25,336 nt of DNA from JAGLSB01 sp023135955 (GCA_030673645.1 DAOVIO010000044.1:1-25336), one strand, 5' to 3'. Shown: positions 16,402-24,599, numbered from the stretch's first letter. Notes: generated by a model not told the origin, from the letters alone. Numbers and translations: made by a program.

Positions 16402-16809
16402 TTAAAAAGGTTTTAAATGAATAATAAAGAATTCGGCGAGAAACTTGAAGTTAGAACTAAAGTGTTTGCTATTCAGGTTATTAAATTATCAGGCTCATTG
16501 CCCCAGTCAAATGAATTTAAGGTAATTAGTTATCAAATAACAAAGTCGGGCACAAGTATTGGCGCCAATTATAGAGAAGCAAATCGCTCAAGAAGCAAGG
16601 CTGATTTTGCAAACAAGATTAAAATCTGCGAGGCAGAAGCAAGTGAAACATTGTATTGGTTAGAAATTCTCTCAGATTTAAAACAAATTAATACTGATCA
16701 TGGGGTAGTAAAAGAGGCCAAGGAAATACTTGCTATTTTTACCTCCATTGCAAGTAAACTAAAACTTTAAACACTTTTAACTTTAAGTACTTTAGACACT
16801 TTAAGTACT
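16367..16809. mobile_element. Candidate IVS-like cassette: S23 gene enclosed by 31-bp inverted repeats
   Basis: Arms 16367-16397 and 16779-16809 are inverted repeats over 31 bp with two differences. As RNA, one difference becomes a G-U pair and the other a single C-A mismatch, so a stem of about 31 bp would enclose the S23 coding region. The element sits exactly between two genes that belong together (permease and ATPase). Removing it would leave about 29 bp between them, like the 17-30 bp spacers of the rest of the operon. This is the design of the intervening sequences in some 23S rRNA genes, where a four-helix-bundle protein is encoded inside an excised stem. No target duplication was found. 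That it moves is inference. Confidence 0.6.
16417..16770 (+). CDS. S23/four-helix-bundle protein (23S rRNA intervening-sequence type)
   Basis: The 117-residue product fits the four-helix-bundle family first found in 23S rRNA intervening sequences: I-S-Y-Q-I-T-K-S-G-T-S-I-G-A-N-Y-R-E-A-N at about 48-67, then S-K-A-D-F-A-N-K-I-K-I-C-E-A-E-A-S-E-T-L-Y-W-L-E. Length and helix content match the family (115-125). It is basic and likely oligomeric. The related accessory protein Avd of diversity-generating retroelements binds RNA and a reverse transcriptase; for stand-alone S23 proteins no function is established. Here it lies inside an operon for an unrelated transporter and is bounded by inverted repeats, so it belongs to the cassette rather than the transporter. 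The right repeat array begins within its last codons. Confidence 0.88.
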   Translation: MNNKEFGEKLEVRTKVFAIQVIKLSGSLPQSNEFKVISYQITKSGTSIGANYREANRSRSKADFANKIKICEAEASETLYWLEILSDLKQINTDHGVVKEAKEILAIFTSIASKLKL

Positions 16810-16810
16810 A
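16766..16810 (-). repeat. Right array of 9-bp units bordering the S23 cassette
   Basis: Read on minus from 16810 the same units return: AGTACTTA, AAGTGTCTA, AAGTACTTA, AAGTTAAA, AGTGTTTA and AAGT. Two units have lost a base. The array overlaps the stop codon of the S23 gene (TAA at 16768-16770), and its 16779-16809 part is the right inverted-repeat arm. The ATPase start is 17 bp further on. Confidence 0.8.
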
Positions 16811-16826
16811 CAAAACTAATTTTATC

Positions 16827-17513
16827 ATGAAAATAATAGAAATCAAAAATCTTTATAAAATTTACAACGAAACAGAAGTTGAAGTTAAGGCCGTTAATGG
16901 AATTGATCTCAATTTTGAAAAGGGTGAGTTTGCTGCTATTGTTGGCCCTTCCGGCTCAGGAAAAACCACCTTGCTTAATCTGCTGGGGGGGCTTGATGCT
17001 CCAACATCAGGAGATATATCTGTTGATGGAACTTCCCTTGGTAAATTAAAATCATCCAAACTGATAGATTTTCGGATGAACAACATTGGCTTTGTTTTCC
17101 AGGCCTACAATTTGATTCCAGTATTAACGGCCAAAGAAAATGTTGAGTTTATAATGCATTTGCAAGGAAAATCAAAGAAGGAACGAGATGCAAGAACCAA
17201 AGAATTGCTTACGGCGGTTGGATTAGAGGACAGAATTAACAGCCGTCCCACCAAATTATCTGGCGGTCAGCAACAACGAGTTGCTGTTGCTCGCGCACTT
17301 GCCTCAAAACCAAAATTTGTTCTCGCTGACGAGCCAACGGCGAACCTCGACTCAAAATCTACAGAGAATCTTCTTGATATAATGGAAAGGTTGAATAAAG
17401 AAGAGGGAACAACTTTCATTTTCTCCACTCATGATCAGCGGGTTGTAAATAAAGCGAGACGAGTAATTACAATAGAAGACGGAAAGATTATTTCTGACGA
17501 GAAGAAAAATTAA
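16827..17513 (+). CDS. ABC transporter ATPase, LolD/MacB type
   Basis: The 228-residue product is complete: Walker A G-P-S-G-S-G-K-T (40-47), Q-loop V-F-Q at 90-92, signature L-S-G-G-Q-Q-Q-R (144-151), Walker B F-V-L-A-D-E (164-169), D-loop N-L-D and switch His202. The sequence around the signature (A-R-A-L-A-S-K-P) and short length are those of the LolD/MacB/FtsE branch that works with FtsX-type permeases, so it should energise the two permeases encoded at 13890-16354. The S23 cassette separates it from them. If the transcript is cut in the cassette, this gene and the following outer-membrane protein would be expressed from a separate mRNA piece. Confidence 0.95.
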   Translation: MKIIEIKNLYKIYNETEVEVKAVNGIDLNFEKGEFAAIVGPSGSGKTTLLNLLGGLDAPTSGDISVDGTSLGKLKSSKLIDFRMNNIGFVFQAYNLIPVLTAKENVEFIMHLQGKSKKERDARTKELLTAVGLEDRINSRPTKLSGGQQQRVAVARALASKPKFVLADEPTANLDSKSTENLLDIMERLNKEEGTTFIFSTHDQRVVNKARRVITIEDGKIISDEKKN

Positions 17514-17530
17514 TTTTTGTAGTAATTAAA

Positions 17531-18694
17531 ATGAAAAAACGTTTCCTTTTAGCGATCATCTTCAGTGTTTTACTTATTAATGTCTATTCTCAGGCAGAAA
17601 TTTCTAAATGGGAAGTGCGTGGGTATTTGTCTAATATGCAGTCTGTTATGGTTTTGGGTGAAGATCAGGACTGGATTAGTGATAATCTTTTTCACAATCG
17701 CATTAACACCTTCTGGTATCCGAATGAGAATTTTACTGCAAGCCTGCAGTTCAGAAATCGGTTCATGTATGGACAAAGCATACAACTTTTTGAGGGATAT
17801 GCCAAGTCTATAGATAATGAGCAATCTTTCCTGGATTTATCAATGAATATTCTTGATGAAAAATCTTTCTTTCTTAACACTGCAATTGATCGTGCATATT
17901 TTCAATATACTTTAAATGATTTTGTATATACGCTTGGAAGACAAAGGATTAACTGGGGGCAAACTTTTGCGTGGAATCCAAATGACATATTTAATGTGCA
18001 AAACTTTTTTGATTTCGATTATGCCGAAAAGCCGGGTAGTGACGCCTTTAGAATTCAGTATTATCCAAATTATTCCTCGAGCCTGGAGATAGCCGCAAAG
18101 CTTGACCACCAGGATAAGTTAACCCTTGCGGGATATTATCGTTTTAATAAATGGAGTTACGACTTTCAATTCCTTGGGGGAATATTAGCTGAGGAGGATT
18201 ATCTTGCCGGATTAGGTTGGTCGGGCGATATAAAGGGTGCCGGATTCAGGGGCGAAATGAGCTATTTTCAACCAATAGATAATTTTAAGGATACAACGGG
18301 TATTTTCTATTCATCTATATCTCTGGATTATACTTTTGGAAATTCCATTTACATTCAAGCAGAGGGTTTGTTTTCTATTTTGCCAGACAATTTCAACATT
18401 AACAGTTTCATGGAATATTATCAAGGCCCGCTTACTGTTAAAAATCTTTCTTTTAGCAAGTGGAATTGGTTTGCTCAAATGTCATATCCAATAACGCCCT
18501 TATTAAATATGTCTATCGCGGGAATGTATTTCCCTGATCTTAAGTGGTTTTACGCCGGTCCTTCAATGGCTTATTCTCTTAAAGATAATACGGAGTTAAG
18601 TCTTATTTCGCAAGTGTTTAGTGGGGAATTTAGTGAGTCTGGAGACCGTTCTCAGATGTATTTTGCTTTTTTGCGTTATAAATTCAGTTTTTAA
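17531..18694 (+). CDS. Outer-membrane beta-barrel protein of the Lol-like export operon
   Basis: The 387-residue product starts with a signal peptide (M-K-K-R-F-L-L-A-I-I-F-S-V-L-L-I-N-V-Y-S-Q-A). It continues as alternating amphipathic strands rich in F, Y, W and N, including T-L-G-R-Q-R-I-N-W-G-Q-T-F-A-W-N-P-N-D-I-F at about 137-157, a pattern seen in several porin-like families. It ends in an aromatic strand (L-R-Y-K-F-S-F) as outer-membrane barrels do. It is the last gene of the TetR-controlled operon, 17 bp after the ATPase, and may be the outer-membrane end of the export route or a structural partner. No enzymatic motif is seen. Confidence 0.8.
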   Translation: MKKRFLLAIIFSVLLINVYSQAEISKWEVRGYLSNMQSVMVLGEDQDWISDNLFHNRINTFWYPNENFTASLQFRNRFMYGQSIQLFEGYAKSIDNEQSFLDLSMNILDEKSFFLNTAIDRAYFQYTLNDFVYTLGRQRINWGQTFAWNPNDIFNVQNFFDFDYAEKPGSDAFRIQYYPNYSSSLEIAAKLDHQDKLTLAGYYRFNKWSYDFQFLGGILAEEDYLAGLGWSGDIKGAGFRGEMSYFQPIDNFKDTTGIFYSSISLDYTFGNSIYIQAEGLFSILPDNFNINSFMEYYQGPLTVKNLSFSKWNWFAQMSYPITPLLNMSIAGMYFPDLKWFYAGPSMAYSLKDNTELSLISQVFSGEFSESGDRSQMYFAFLRYKFSF

Positions 18695-18796
18695 TCGCCT
18701 GTTTTAGAGTTGTTTACGTGGGTTAATTATATAAACACACATATCCCCAACCTTATACTTTATTTTCCGTAAAAAGATTTAGATTCTATTATTATA

Positions 18797-19195
18797 ATGG
18801 TAAATGAAGGTATATTAGATATTAATTGGTCCGGGAAATCTATTTTAATTGTAGAAGATGAGGAGCTAAATTATTTGTTCCTGGAAACCCTACTCTCTGC
18901 AACTCAAGCAAAAGTATTCCATGCCTGGAATGGTAAACAGGCGGTAGATCAGATAAAAAAAGATCCCGAAAATATTGATCTAATATTAATGGATCTTAAA
19001 ATGCCAATAATGGATGGTTACCAGGCAACCAAAGAGATTAAAGTCCTCTGCCCATCTCTTCCCATAATTGCACAAACAGCTTATACCCTGGGTGACGATC
19101 GTGGCAAGTCGATAGCTGCTGGTTGCGAAGACTTCCTAACAAAACCTATTCGCAAAAAAGAGCTTTTATCCATAATAGTTAAATACTTGTCATAA
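18797..19195 (+). CDS. Single-domain response regulator (CheY-like, orphan)
   Basis: The 132-residue product is one receiver domain with no output domain. Acidic pocket E20-D21, phosphoacceptor Asp66 (L-I-L-M-D-L-K-M-P), Thr94 (A-Q-T-A-Y) and Lys116 (L-T-K-P-I) are all present, so it should be phosphorylated normally. The M-P-I-M-D-G-Y and A-Q-T-A-Y-T motifs resemble receiver domains of hybrid kinases, suggesting it works within a phosphorelay. Neither neighbour is a kinase; the nearest kinase gene is at 3734-4885. The TTG-to-ATG choice is clear: the ATG at 18797 opens a short N-terminal extension of about 13 residues. Confidence 0.92.
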   Translation: MVNEGILDINWSGKSILIVEDEELNYLFLETLLSATQAKVFHAWNGKQAVDQIKKDPENIDLILMDLKMPIMDGYQATKEIKVLCPSLPIIAQTAYTLGDDRGKSIAAGCEDFLTKPIRKKELLSIIVKYLS

Positions 19196-19203
19196 ACTTA
19201 TAA

Positions 19204-19215
19204 GCCAAATTTGGC
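19204..19215. terminator. Weak possible terminator hairpin
   Basis: GCCAAATTTGGC is a perfect 12-bp palindrome 9 bp after the response-regulator stop codon, followed by CGTTTT. The short stem with no real loop and the short T-run make termination doubtful. Confidence 0.25.
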
Positions 19216-19448
19216 CGTTTTAATTAAATATGGCCGACTTCTCTTTACTTTCAATGTTAATAAAGCTTAAAAATAGAAGTATAAGCCTTAATTATCCTTA
19301 TTTTTGCTCATTGAATCGTAAATATTCAGACAGCAGCTTGTTTATCATTAATGAATTTAGTTCGTTAAATCACAACCAGAATCCCTTGTTTATACTACTC
19401 ATACAAACTCAAGGTTAGGAGGTTAAATTATTTAGTAAATTACAGAAA

Positions 19449-21107
19449 ATGAAGATCAACAAAAATAAAACAATAGTATTTGCAATTATTTTTACAATCA
19501 GCATTGGTTTTTTTGGATTTATAAAAACTTCTGACAAAGATTTTAACATTGTAAAAAATCTGGATGTTTTTTACTCTTTGTTCAGAGAGTTAAATCTTTT
19601 TTATGTGGACGAAACGGATCCAGAAAAATTAATAGAAGCTGGCATAAAGTCAATGCTTGAATCACTTGATCCATATACTGTCTATATACCGGAGTCGGAC
19701 ATGGATGATTTCAGCTTTATGACAACGGGGAAATATGGGGGAATCGGTGCTATAATAAGAAGGAGTGGTGATTATGTTATAATTGCAGAGCCATATGAGG
19801 GGTCCCCTTCGGTGCTTGCCGGACTTCGGGCGGGTGACAAAATTATTTCTGTCGATAATTTTTCCACAAAGGGAAAAGAGCTTTCTGAGGTAAGCGAAAA
19901 ACTTAAGGGCGATCCGGATACTGAGGTTAAACTGGTGATTCAAAAACCAGGAAAAAAGAAAGAAGAAAAAGTGAAGCTCATTCGAAAGGAAATCCAAATT
20001 GACAATGTTTCATATAGTGGTATGCTTGAACAAAAAACAGGATATATTCGTTTATCGGGCTTCACAATGGGAGCTGGAAATGAAGTGAAAGAAGCTTTTA
20101 TAAAACTGAAAAGGGAGGGAGTTGAAAAATTAATCCTGGATTTAAGGGGTAATCCGGGCGGGTTACTATTAGAGGCTGTTCGTGTGAGTAGCCTCTTTGT
20201 TCCTAAAGGAGAACTTATTGTCAGCACACATGGTAAGGTTAGGCAGTGGGATCAGGAATACCATACTAGCACAGAACCTTTAGATACAGAAATTCCAATA
20301 GTGGTTCTAGTAAGCCGATCATCTGCTTCTGCATCAGAAATTGTAGCCGGAGCCTTACAGGATTTAGACCGTGCAATTATTGTGGGTCAGCGAACCTTTG
20401 GAAAAGGGCTGGTTCAAACTACAAGAAATTTAAAATATAATAGTCAGCTTAAAGTTACTACAGCCAAATATTATATTCCCAGTGGAAGATGTATTCAGGC
20501 TCTTGACTATAGTCATCGAAACGAGGATGGTAGCGTTGGACATATCCCGGATTCACTTATAACTAAATATACAACCAAAAACGGAAGGGTGGTTTATGAT
20601 GGCGGCGGAATTCATCCCGACGTATCGGATACATCGGAGATGTTAAGTCAATTAAGCCTCCAATTATACGTTAAAAATATCATTTTTGATTTCGCAACTG
20701 ATTATGTAGTAAAAAATCCTGACGCTCCTGATGTATCTGGATTTTCTATAACTGATTCTGAATATGAGCGCTTTAAGGAATTTGTGATCAGCAAGGACTT
20801 TAATTATCAAACCCGAAGTGAGGAAAAATTAAACGACCTTATAAAAGCTGCAAAATCTGAAAAATATTATAATATCTCTGAAACAGAAATTCTTGCCCTT
20901 AAAGAAAAGTTAAAACATGATAATAATAAAGATTTGAATGTTTTTAAAGATGAGATTATTTCTTTTTTGAATGAAGAAATTATAAGCAGATACTACTTCC
21001 AAAAAGGTCGTATCATGCATTCTATTGAAGGAGATAAAACAATTGGAAAAAGCATAGAAATAATAACCAACAAACAAAAATCAAAACAGATTTTAACCGG
21101 GTCTTAA
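19449..21107 (+). CDS. C-terminal processing peptidase (S41, CtpA/Prc type) with PDZ domain
   Basis: The 552-residue product has an N-terminal signal anchor (about 9-26), then S-L-D-P-Y-T-V-Y-I (72-80), a PDZ domain (about 95-165; A-G-L-R-A-G-D-K-I), and the S41 core: D-L-R-G-N-P-G-G at 231-238, S-S-A-S-A-S-E with catalytic Ser294, Asp305, and F-G-K-G with Lys319. The spacing of 11 and 25 from the serine equals that of E. coli Prc, so the Ser-Lys dyad is intact. These periplasmic proteases trim or degrade envelope proteins from the C terminus. The C-terminal tail of about 150 residues is helical and typical of Bacteroidota members. It is a single gene; the stop overlaps that of the MoaD-like gene on the other strand. 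Confidence 0.94.
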   Translation: MKINKNKTIVFAIIFTISIGFFGFIKTSDKDFNIVKNLDVFYSLFRELNLFYVDETDPEKLIEAGIKSMLESLDPYTVYIPESDMDDFSFMTTGKYGGIGAIIRRSGDYVIIAEPYEGSPSVLAGLRAGDKIISVDNFSTKGKELSEVSEKLKGDPDTEVKLVIQKPGKKKEEKVKLIRKEIQIDNVSYSGMLEQKTGYIRLSGFTMGAGNEVKEAFIKLKREGVEKLILDLRGNPGGLLLEAVRVSSLFVPKGELIVSTHGKVRQWDQEYHTSTEPLDTEIPIVVLVSRSSASASEIVAGALQDLDRAIIVGQRTFGKGLVQTTRNLKYNSQLKVTTAKYYIPSGRCIQALDYSHRNEDGSVGHIPDSLITKYTTKNGRVVYDGGGIHPDVSDTSEMLSQLSLQLYVKNIIFDFATDYVVKNPDAPDVSGFSITDSEYERFKEFVISKDFNYQTRSEEKLNDLIKAAKSEKYYNISETEILALKEKLKHDNNKDLNVFKDEIISFLNEEIISRYYFQKGRIMHSIEGDKTIGKSIEIITNKQKSKQILTGS

Positions 21108-21331
21108 CCTCCTGGAAATGGATTGAAAACAAAGACCTCATCACTCTCTTTGAAAGTCTGTCTCTCTTCTGCAAGCTCCTCATTTATAGTTACATAAAGC
21201 TTTGCTGAACTAAGGATTCTAGATTTGGCCTGAAGAACTTTTAATAGTGTATTTACATCCTTGGTATCTGTATACTCAATACTTTCTGTTTGAAGTATTT
21301 CTGCTGTTAATCCGGATAGGTTAATCTTCAT
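21104..21331 (-). CDS. MoaD/ThiS-like ubiquitin-fold sulfur carrier
   Basis: The 75-residue product ends in P-F-P-G-G, the exposed Gly-Gly that E1-like enzymes adenylate and convert to a thiocarboxylate. The preceding E-S-D-E-V-F-V-F-N-P resembles the D-x-V-x-x-x-P-P segment of MoaD more than ThiS, and the size is between the two (81 and 66 in E. coli). The role is sulfur transfer, most likely in molybdopterin synthesis with a MoaE partner, but no other molybdenum-cofactor gene lies in the window. The E1-like protein at 8591-9352 is a possible partner. The gene is 32 bp after polA and probably on its transcript. Its stop overlaps that of the protease gene. Confidence 0.8.
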   Translation of the reverse strand: MKINLSGLTAEILQTESIEYTDTKDVNTLLKVLQAKSRILSSAKLYVTINEELAEERQTFKESDEVFVFNPFPGG

Positions 21332-21363
21332 TTTAAATTATATTCAACATTAAATATATTTTT

Positions 21364-24144
21364 CTAGTGAGCCTCCAGCCAATTTGTCCCAATACCCATA
21401 TCAACAGTTAAGGGAACGCTTATTTCATATGCCGATTCCATTTCTTCCCGTATTAGAGTTTTCATCATTTTCTCCTCACTCATGTGAACCTCAAATACCA
21501 ATTCATCATGCACTTGCAGAATCATTTTTGATTTTAAGCCCTCTTCCTTCATTCTTCCATAAATTTTCACCATTGCAATTTTTATTATGTCTGCAGCGGA
21601 TCCTTGAATCGGAGCATTTATAGCATTGCGCTCAGCAACTCCCCGAACGATTGAATTTCTGGAGATAATATCAGGTAAAAACCTCTTTCGGCCAAGAATT
21701 GTATAAACACAACCCTCTTCTCCTGCTTTTCTGATGCTTTCGTCCATATAGCTTTTTACAGCAGGATAAGACTTGAAATATCCTTCTATAAGCTCTTTTG
21801 CTTCCGTTCTTTTAATTTTAAGACGCTGTGACAGCCCGAATGCTGAAATGCCATATATTATACCAAAATTAGCGGTTTTTGCCTGCGAACGCATATCTCT
21901 GCTAACTTCGGTCTCTTTTATACCATTAATTTTTGCTGCGGTGGCAGTATGTATATCTTCTCCCCTGTTAAAGGATGAAATCATGTTTTCATCCTTACTT
22001 AAATGTGCCATTAACCTTAATTCTATTTGAGAATAGTCGGCGGCGATCAGGATGTGCTTATCATTTTCAGGAATAAAAGATTTTCGTATTTCCCGCCCCC
22101 TCTCTTCCCGTATGGGTATGTTTTGCAGATTCGGATTATTTGAGCTCAATCTACCTGTTGCAACAAGGGTTTGATTATATGATGTGTGAAGTCTGCCTGT
22201 ATGTTTATTTAAAAGTTTAGGTAACGCTTCTATATATGTCGACAATAGTTTTTTAACAGATCTGAATTCCAAAACATAATTCACAATTTCGTGTTTATCA
22301 GTAAGAGAGGAAAGAACGTCTTCACCAGTTGAATATTGTTTAGTTTTGGTTTTTTTTGCGTTTTCCGAAATCTTGAGCTTGTCAAACAGTATTTCTCCAA
22401 GTTGTTTTGGGGAAGAAATATTGAAGCTCTGCCCCGCTAGTTCATAAATTTTCTGTTCTATTCTAATTGCTTCGGCATTTAATTCCAGTGCATATGCACC
22501 AAGTGCTTTTTTGTCTATATGAACTCCGTTATGTTCCATCTCGGCAAGAACATAAACCAGTGGCATTTCAGCCAGCTTAGCAAGCCTGGAAAGATTATTT
22601 CTTTCCAGTTCCGGTGAAAAAATCTCAAATAGCTGCCAGGTTACATCGGCGTCCTCACAGGCATAGTCTTTTATTATTTCAACAGGAACCTTGTCCATTG
22701 TCTTTTGAAGCTTACCTTTTTCGCCAATTAGTTTTTCAATTTTAACTGGACTATAATTCAGATATTCTTCGGATAATATATTCAGACCATGTCTGCGTTC
22801 AGGGTTTAACAGATAGTGTGCTACCATGGTGTCAAAAATCTCCCCTGAGCACTCTATCGAGTATTTTTTTAATACTCTTATATCATATTTTAAATTTTGA
22901 CCTACTTTAAGAATGCTTTTATCAGCAAGAATTTCCGTCAATGGCGAAAGAAAATCCAGTGTTTGTTCATCGCTTTCTTTTACGGGAATATAATAGCCAT
23001 TATGGGGCAGAAATGATATTGCTATTCCTACAAGTTGTGCATTATGCGGATCTAGTCCCGTTGTTTCCGTATCAAAACAAAAAGCCCCTTTTTTCCTGAT
23101 ATCCTCGCATAATTTTAATAATTCGTCATGAGATTCTATTAATTTGTATTTTTTCTCTTCTGATTCAATTGTCTTATAATTGCTTACGGGAACCGTTTCC
23201 TGTTCCGGTTCCTCCAATCCAAATAGATTTCCCTGGTGCCCCTCTTTCTTTATTGCAGGAGCTGGCTTAACCCCTAGAATTTTGCTTTTCAGTGTCCTGA
23301 ATTCAAGTTCATCAAAGATATTTGTCAATAAATCTTTGTTAATGTCTTCTTTTTCAAATGATTGAGGATCAAACTCCACCTTAACATTTTGCTCTATAGT
23401 AACCAATTGTTTTGAAAGGATAGCCTGATCACTAAAATTTTGCAGGTTTTCTTTCTGCTTGCCTTTAAAGTCCTCCAGGTTTTTTAATACATTTTCGATG
23501 GATTTGTATTCTGAAATCAACTTTTTTGATGTTTTCTCCCCTATTCCAGGTACTCCCGGCACATTATCAGAAGAGTCTCCCCATAGGCCAAGTATATCAA
23601 TTACTTGTCTCGGATCTTCTATTTCGAATTTTTTGCACACCTCCGGAATCCCAAGTATTTCAACCCCATTACCCATTCTGGCTGGCTTATACATATAAAT
23701 ATTCTCTGTTACAAGTTGAGCAAAATCTTTATCGGGAGTTACCATATACACTTCAAGATTCTCTTTCTCAGCTTTCCTGGCAAGTGTCCCAATTACATCA
23801 TCGGCCTCATAACCAGAGACCTCTACAACAGGAATATTGTATGCCTCAAGTATTTTTTTTATCCAGGGAACTGCTGTTTTGATGTCTTCCGGCGTTGCTT
23901 CTCTGTTTGCTTTATATTCAGAATACATTTCGTTTCTGAAAGTGGGTCCTGGAGGATCGAATATTACGCCAATAAAGTCTGGGGTTTCTTTTCTCAAGAG
24001 TTCGTCCAGGCTCAATACAAATCCAAAAACAGTAGAAGTGTTTAATCCCTTCGAATTTTTCATGGGATTAGAAATAAAAGCATAATAGGATCTAAAAATC
24101 AATGCATAGGCATCGAGAAAAAAAATCTTCTTTTTATTGGGCAT
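21364..24144 (-). CDS. polA: DNA polymerase I
   Basis: The 926-residue product has all three domains. The 5'-3' exonuclease (about 1-290) holds L-D-A-Y-A-L-I-F-R at 10-18, the acidic sites, and G-D-S-S-D-N-V-P-G-V-P-G at 189-200. The 3'-5' exonuclease is intact: Exo I D358 and E360, Exo II N417 to D421, Exo III Y494 to D498; proofreading should be active. The polymerase domain has motif A D703-Y-S-Q-I-E-L-R, motif B from R752 to Y764 with Phe760 at the position that lets E. coli Pol I discriminate against dideoxynucleotides, and motif C H879-D-E. Length is the normal size. The start is 5 bp after queD, and the MoaD-like gene follows. Confidence 0.97.
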   Translation of the reverse strand: MPNKKKIFFLDAYALIFRSYYAFISNPMKNSKGLNTSTVFGFVLSLDELLRKETPDFIGVIFDPPGPTFRNEMYSEYKANREATPEDIKTAVPWIKKILEAYNIPVVEVSGYEADDVIGTLARKAEKENLEVYMVTPDKDFAQLVTENIYMYKPARMGNGVEILGIPEVCKKFEIEDPRQVIDILGLWGDSSDNVPGVPGIGEKTSKKLISEYKSIENVLKNLEDFKGKQKENLQNFSDQAILSKQLVTIEQNVKVEFDPQSFEKEDINKDLLTNIFDELEFRTLKSKILGVKPAPAIKKEGHQGNLFGLEEPEQETVPVSNYKTIESEEKKYKLIESHDELLKLCEDIRKKGAFCFDTETTGLDPHNAQLVGIAISFLPHNGYYIPVKESDEQTLDFLSPLTEILADKSILKVGQNLKYDIRVLKKYSIECSGEIFDTMVAHYLLNPERRHGLNILSEEYLNYSPVKIEKLIGEKGKLQKTMDKVPVEIIKDYACEDADVTWQLFEIFSPELERNNLSRLAKLAEMPLVYVLAEMEHNGVHIDKKALGAYALELNAEAIRIEQKIYELAGQSFNISSPKQLGEILFDKLKISENAKKTKTKQYSTGEDVLSSLTDKHEIVNYVLEFRSVKKLLSTYIEALPKLLNKHTGRLHTSYNQTLVATGRLSSNNPNLQNIPIREERGREIRKSFIPENDKHILIAADYSQIELRLMAHLSKDENMISSFNRGEDIHTATAAKINGIKETEVSRDMRSQAKTANFGIIYGISAFGLSQRLKIKRTEAKELIEGYFKSYPAVKSYMDESIRKAGEEGCVYTILGRKRFLPDIISRNSIVRGVAERNAINAPIQGSAADIIKIAMVKIYGRMKEEGLKSKMILQVHDELVFEVHMSEEKMMKTLIREEMESAYEISVPLTVDMGIGTNWLEAH

Positions 24145-24149
24145 AGTAA

Positions 24150-24599
24150 TTATGGATTATCGCCAGCAAACCATTCTGCATAGCTATTGCTTGTTTCTCT
24201 TAGTTTAAGAGAATGCAAACTTAAGTGGCCGGGAAGTACCTTCTTAAGTTCTTCTGATATATAAATAATTATGTTTTCACAACTAGGTTGAAAGTCTACC
24301 ATCATTAAGCGCCCAAACATTGGATTTTTGAGGTCGAGGCCTTGGGTAGCTTCCTTACCTGACAACATTAAAGAGTGTTCCAACTTCTTTATTATGTGCG
24401 TTTTAACCATTTTTTTGATGTCGCTGAAATCTGCGACCATACCATTTTTGGGATTTTCTTCATCATTCAACACCTCCCCAATAATACACACTGAGAGTTG
24501 GTATGAATGGCCATGAACATTGCTACATAATCCGTCGTAATTCTTTAGCGCGTGGGCCATTTCAAAATCAAATTCCTTTGTTACCCTAATCTTCATCAT
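24150..24599 (-). CDS. queD: 6-carboxytetrahydropterin synthase (QueD/PTPS family)
   Basis: The 149-residue product has the family's zinc histidines: His16 (E-M-A-H-A-L), His29 and His31 (V-H-G-H-S-Y), with catalytic Cys25 (L-C-S-N). The C-terminal L-R-E-T-S-N-S-Y-A-E-W matches the R-E-T-x-x-x-x-A-x-W end motif, with a glutamate for substrate binding. The enzyme turns dihydroneopterin triphosphate into 6-carboxytetrahydropterin, the second step towards queuosine in tRNA. The second Met (24596) is an equally good start. No other queuosine gene is next to it. It is the first gene of a run queD, polA, MoaD-like, with 5 bp to polA. No clear -7 box was found upstream. Confidence 0.93.
   Translation of the reverse strand: MMKIRVTKEFDFEMAHALKNYDGLCSNVHGHSYQLSVCIIGEVLNDEENPKNGMVADFSDIKKMVKTHIIKKLEHSLMLSGKEATQGLDLKNPMFGRLMMVDFQPSCENIIIYISEELKKVLPGHLSLHSLKLRETSNSYAEWFAGDNP

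Noticed and set aside
16417..16770. S23 gene as ribosomal protein or as a subunit of the transporter
   Set aside because: The family name derives from location in 23S rRNA genes, not from ribosomal function, and the inverted repeats mark it as a separate unit from the transporter.
19299..19306. TATTTTTG as promoter of the S41 protease
   Set aside because: It matches TAnnTTTG but is in a T-rich run, 140 bp from the start codon, without a TTG at the right distance.
19230..19418. 62-codon open frame between the response regulator and the protease gene
   Set aside because: Low-complexity S, L, N-rich product with no domain, no promoter or start signal; typical of random AT-rich DNA.
19416..19424. 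GGAGG before the protease gene as a Shine-Dalgarno sequence
   Set aside because: It is about 30 nt upstream of the ATG, too far to act in initiation, and other genes here lack such sites.
23180..24085. Long open frames on plus opposite polA
   Set aside because: They are antisense shadows of a fully recognisable polA and have no domain content.
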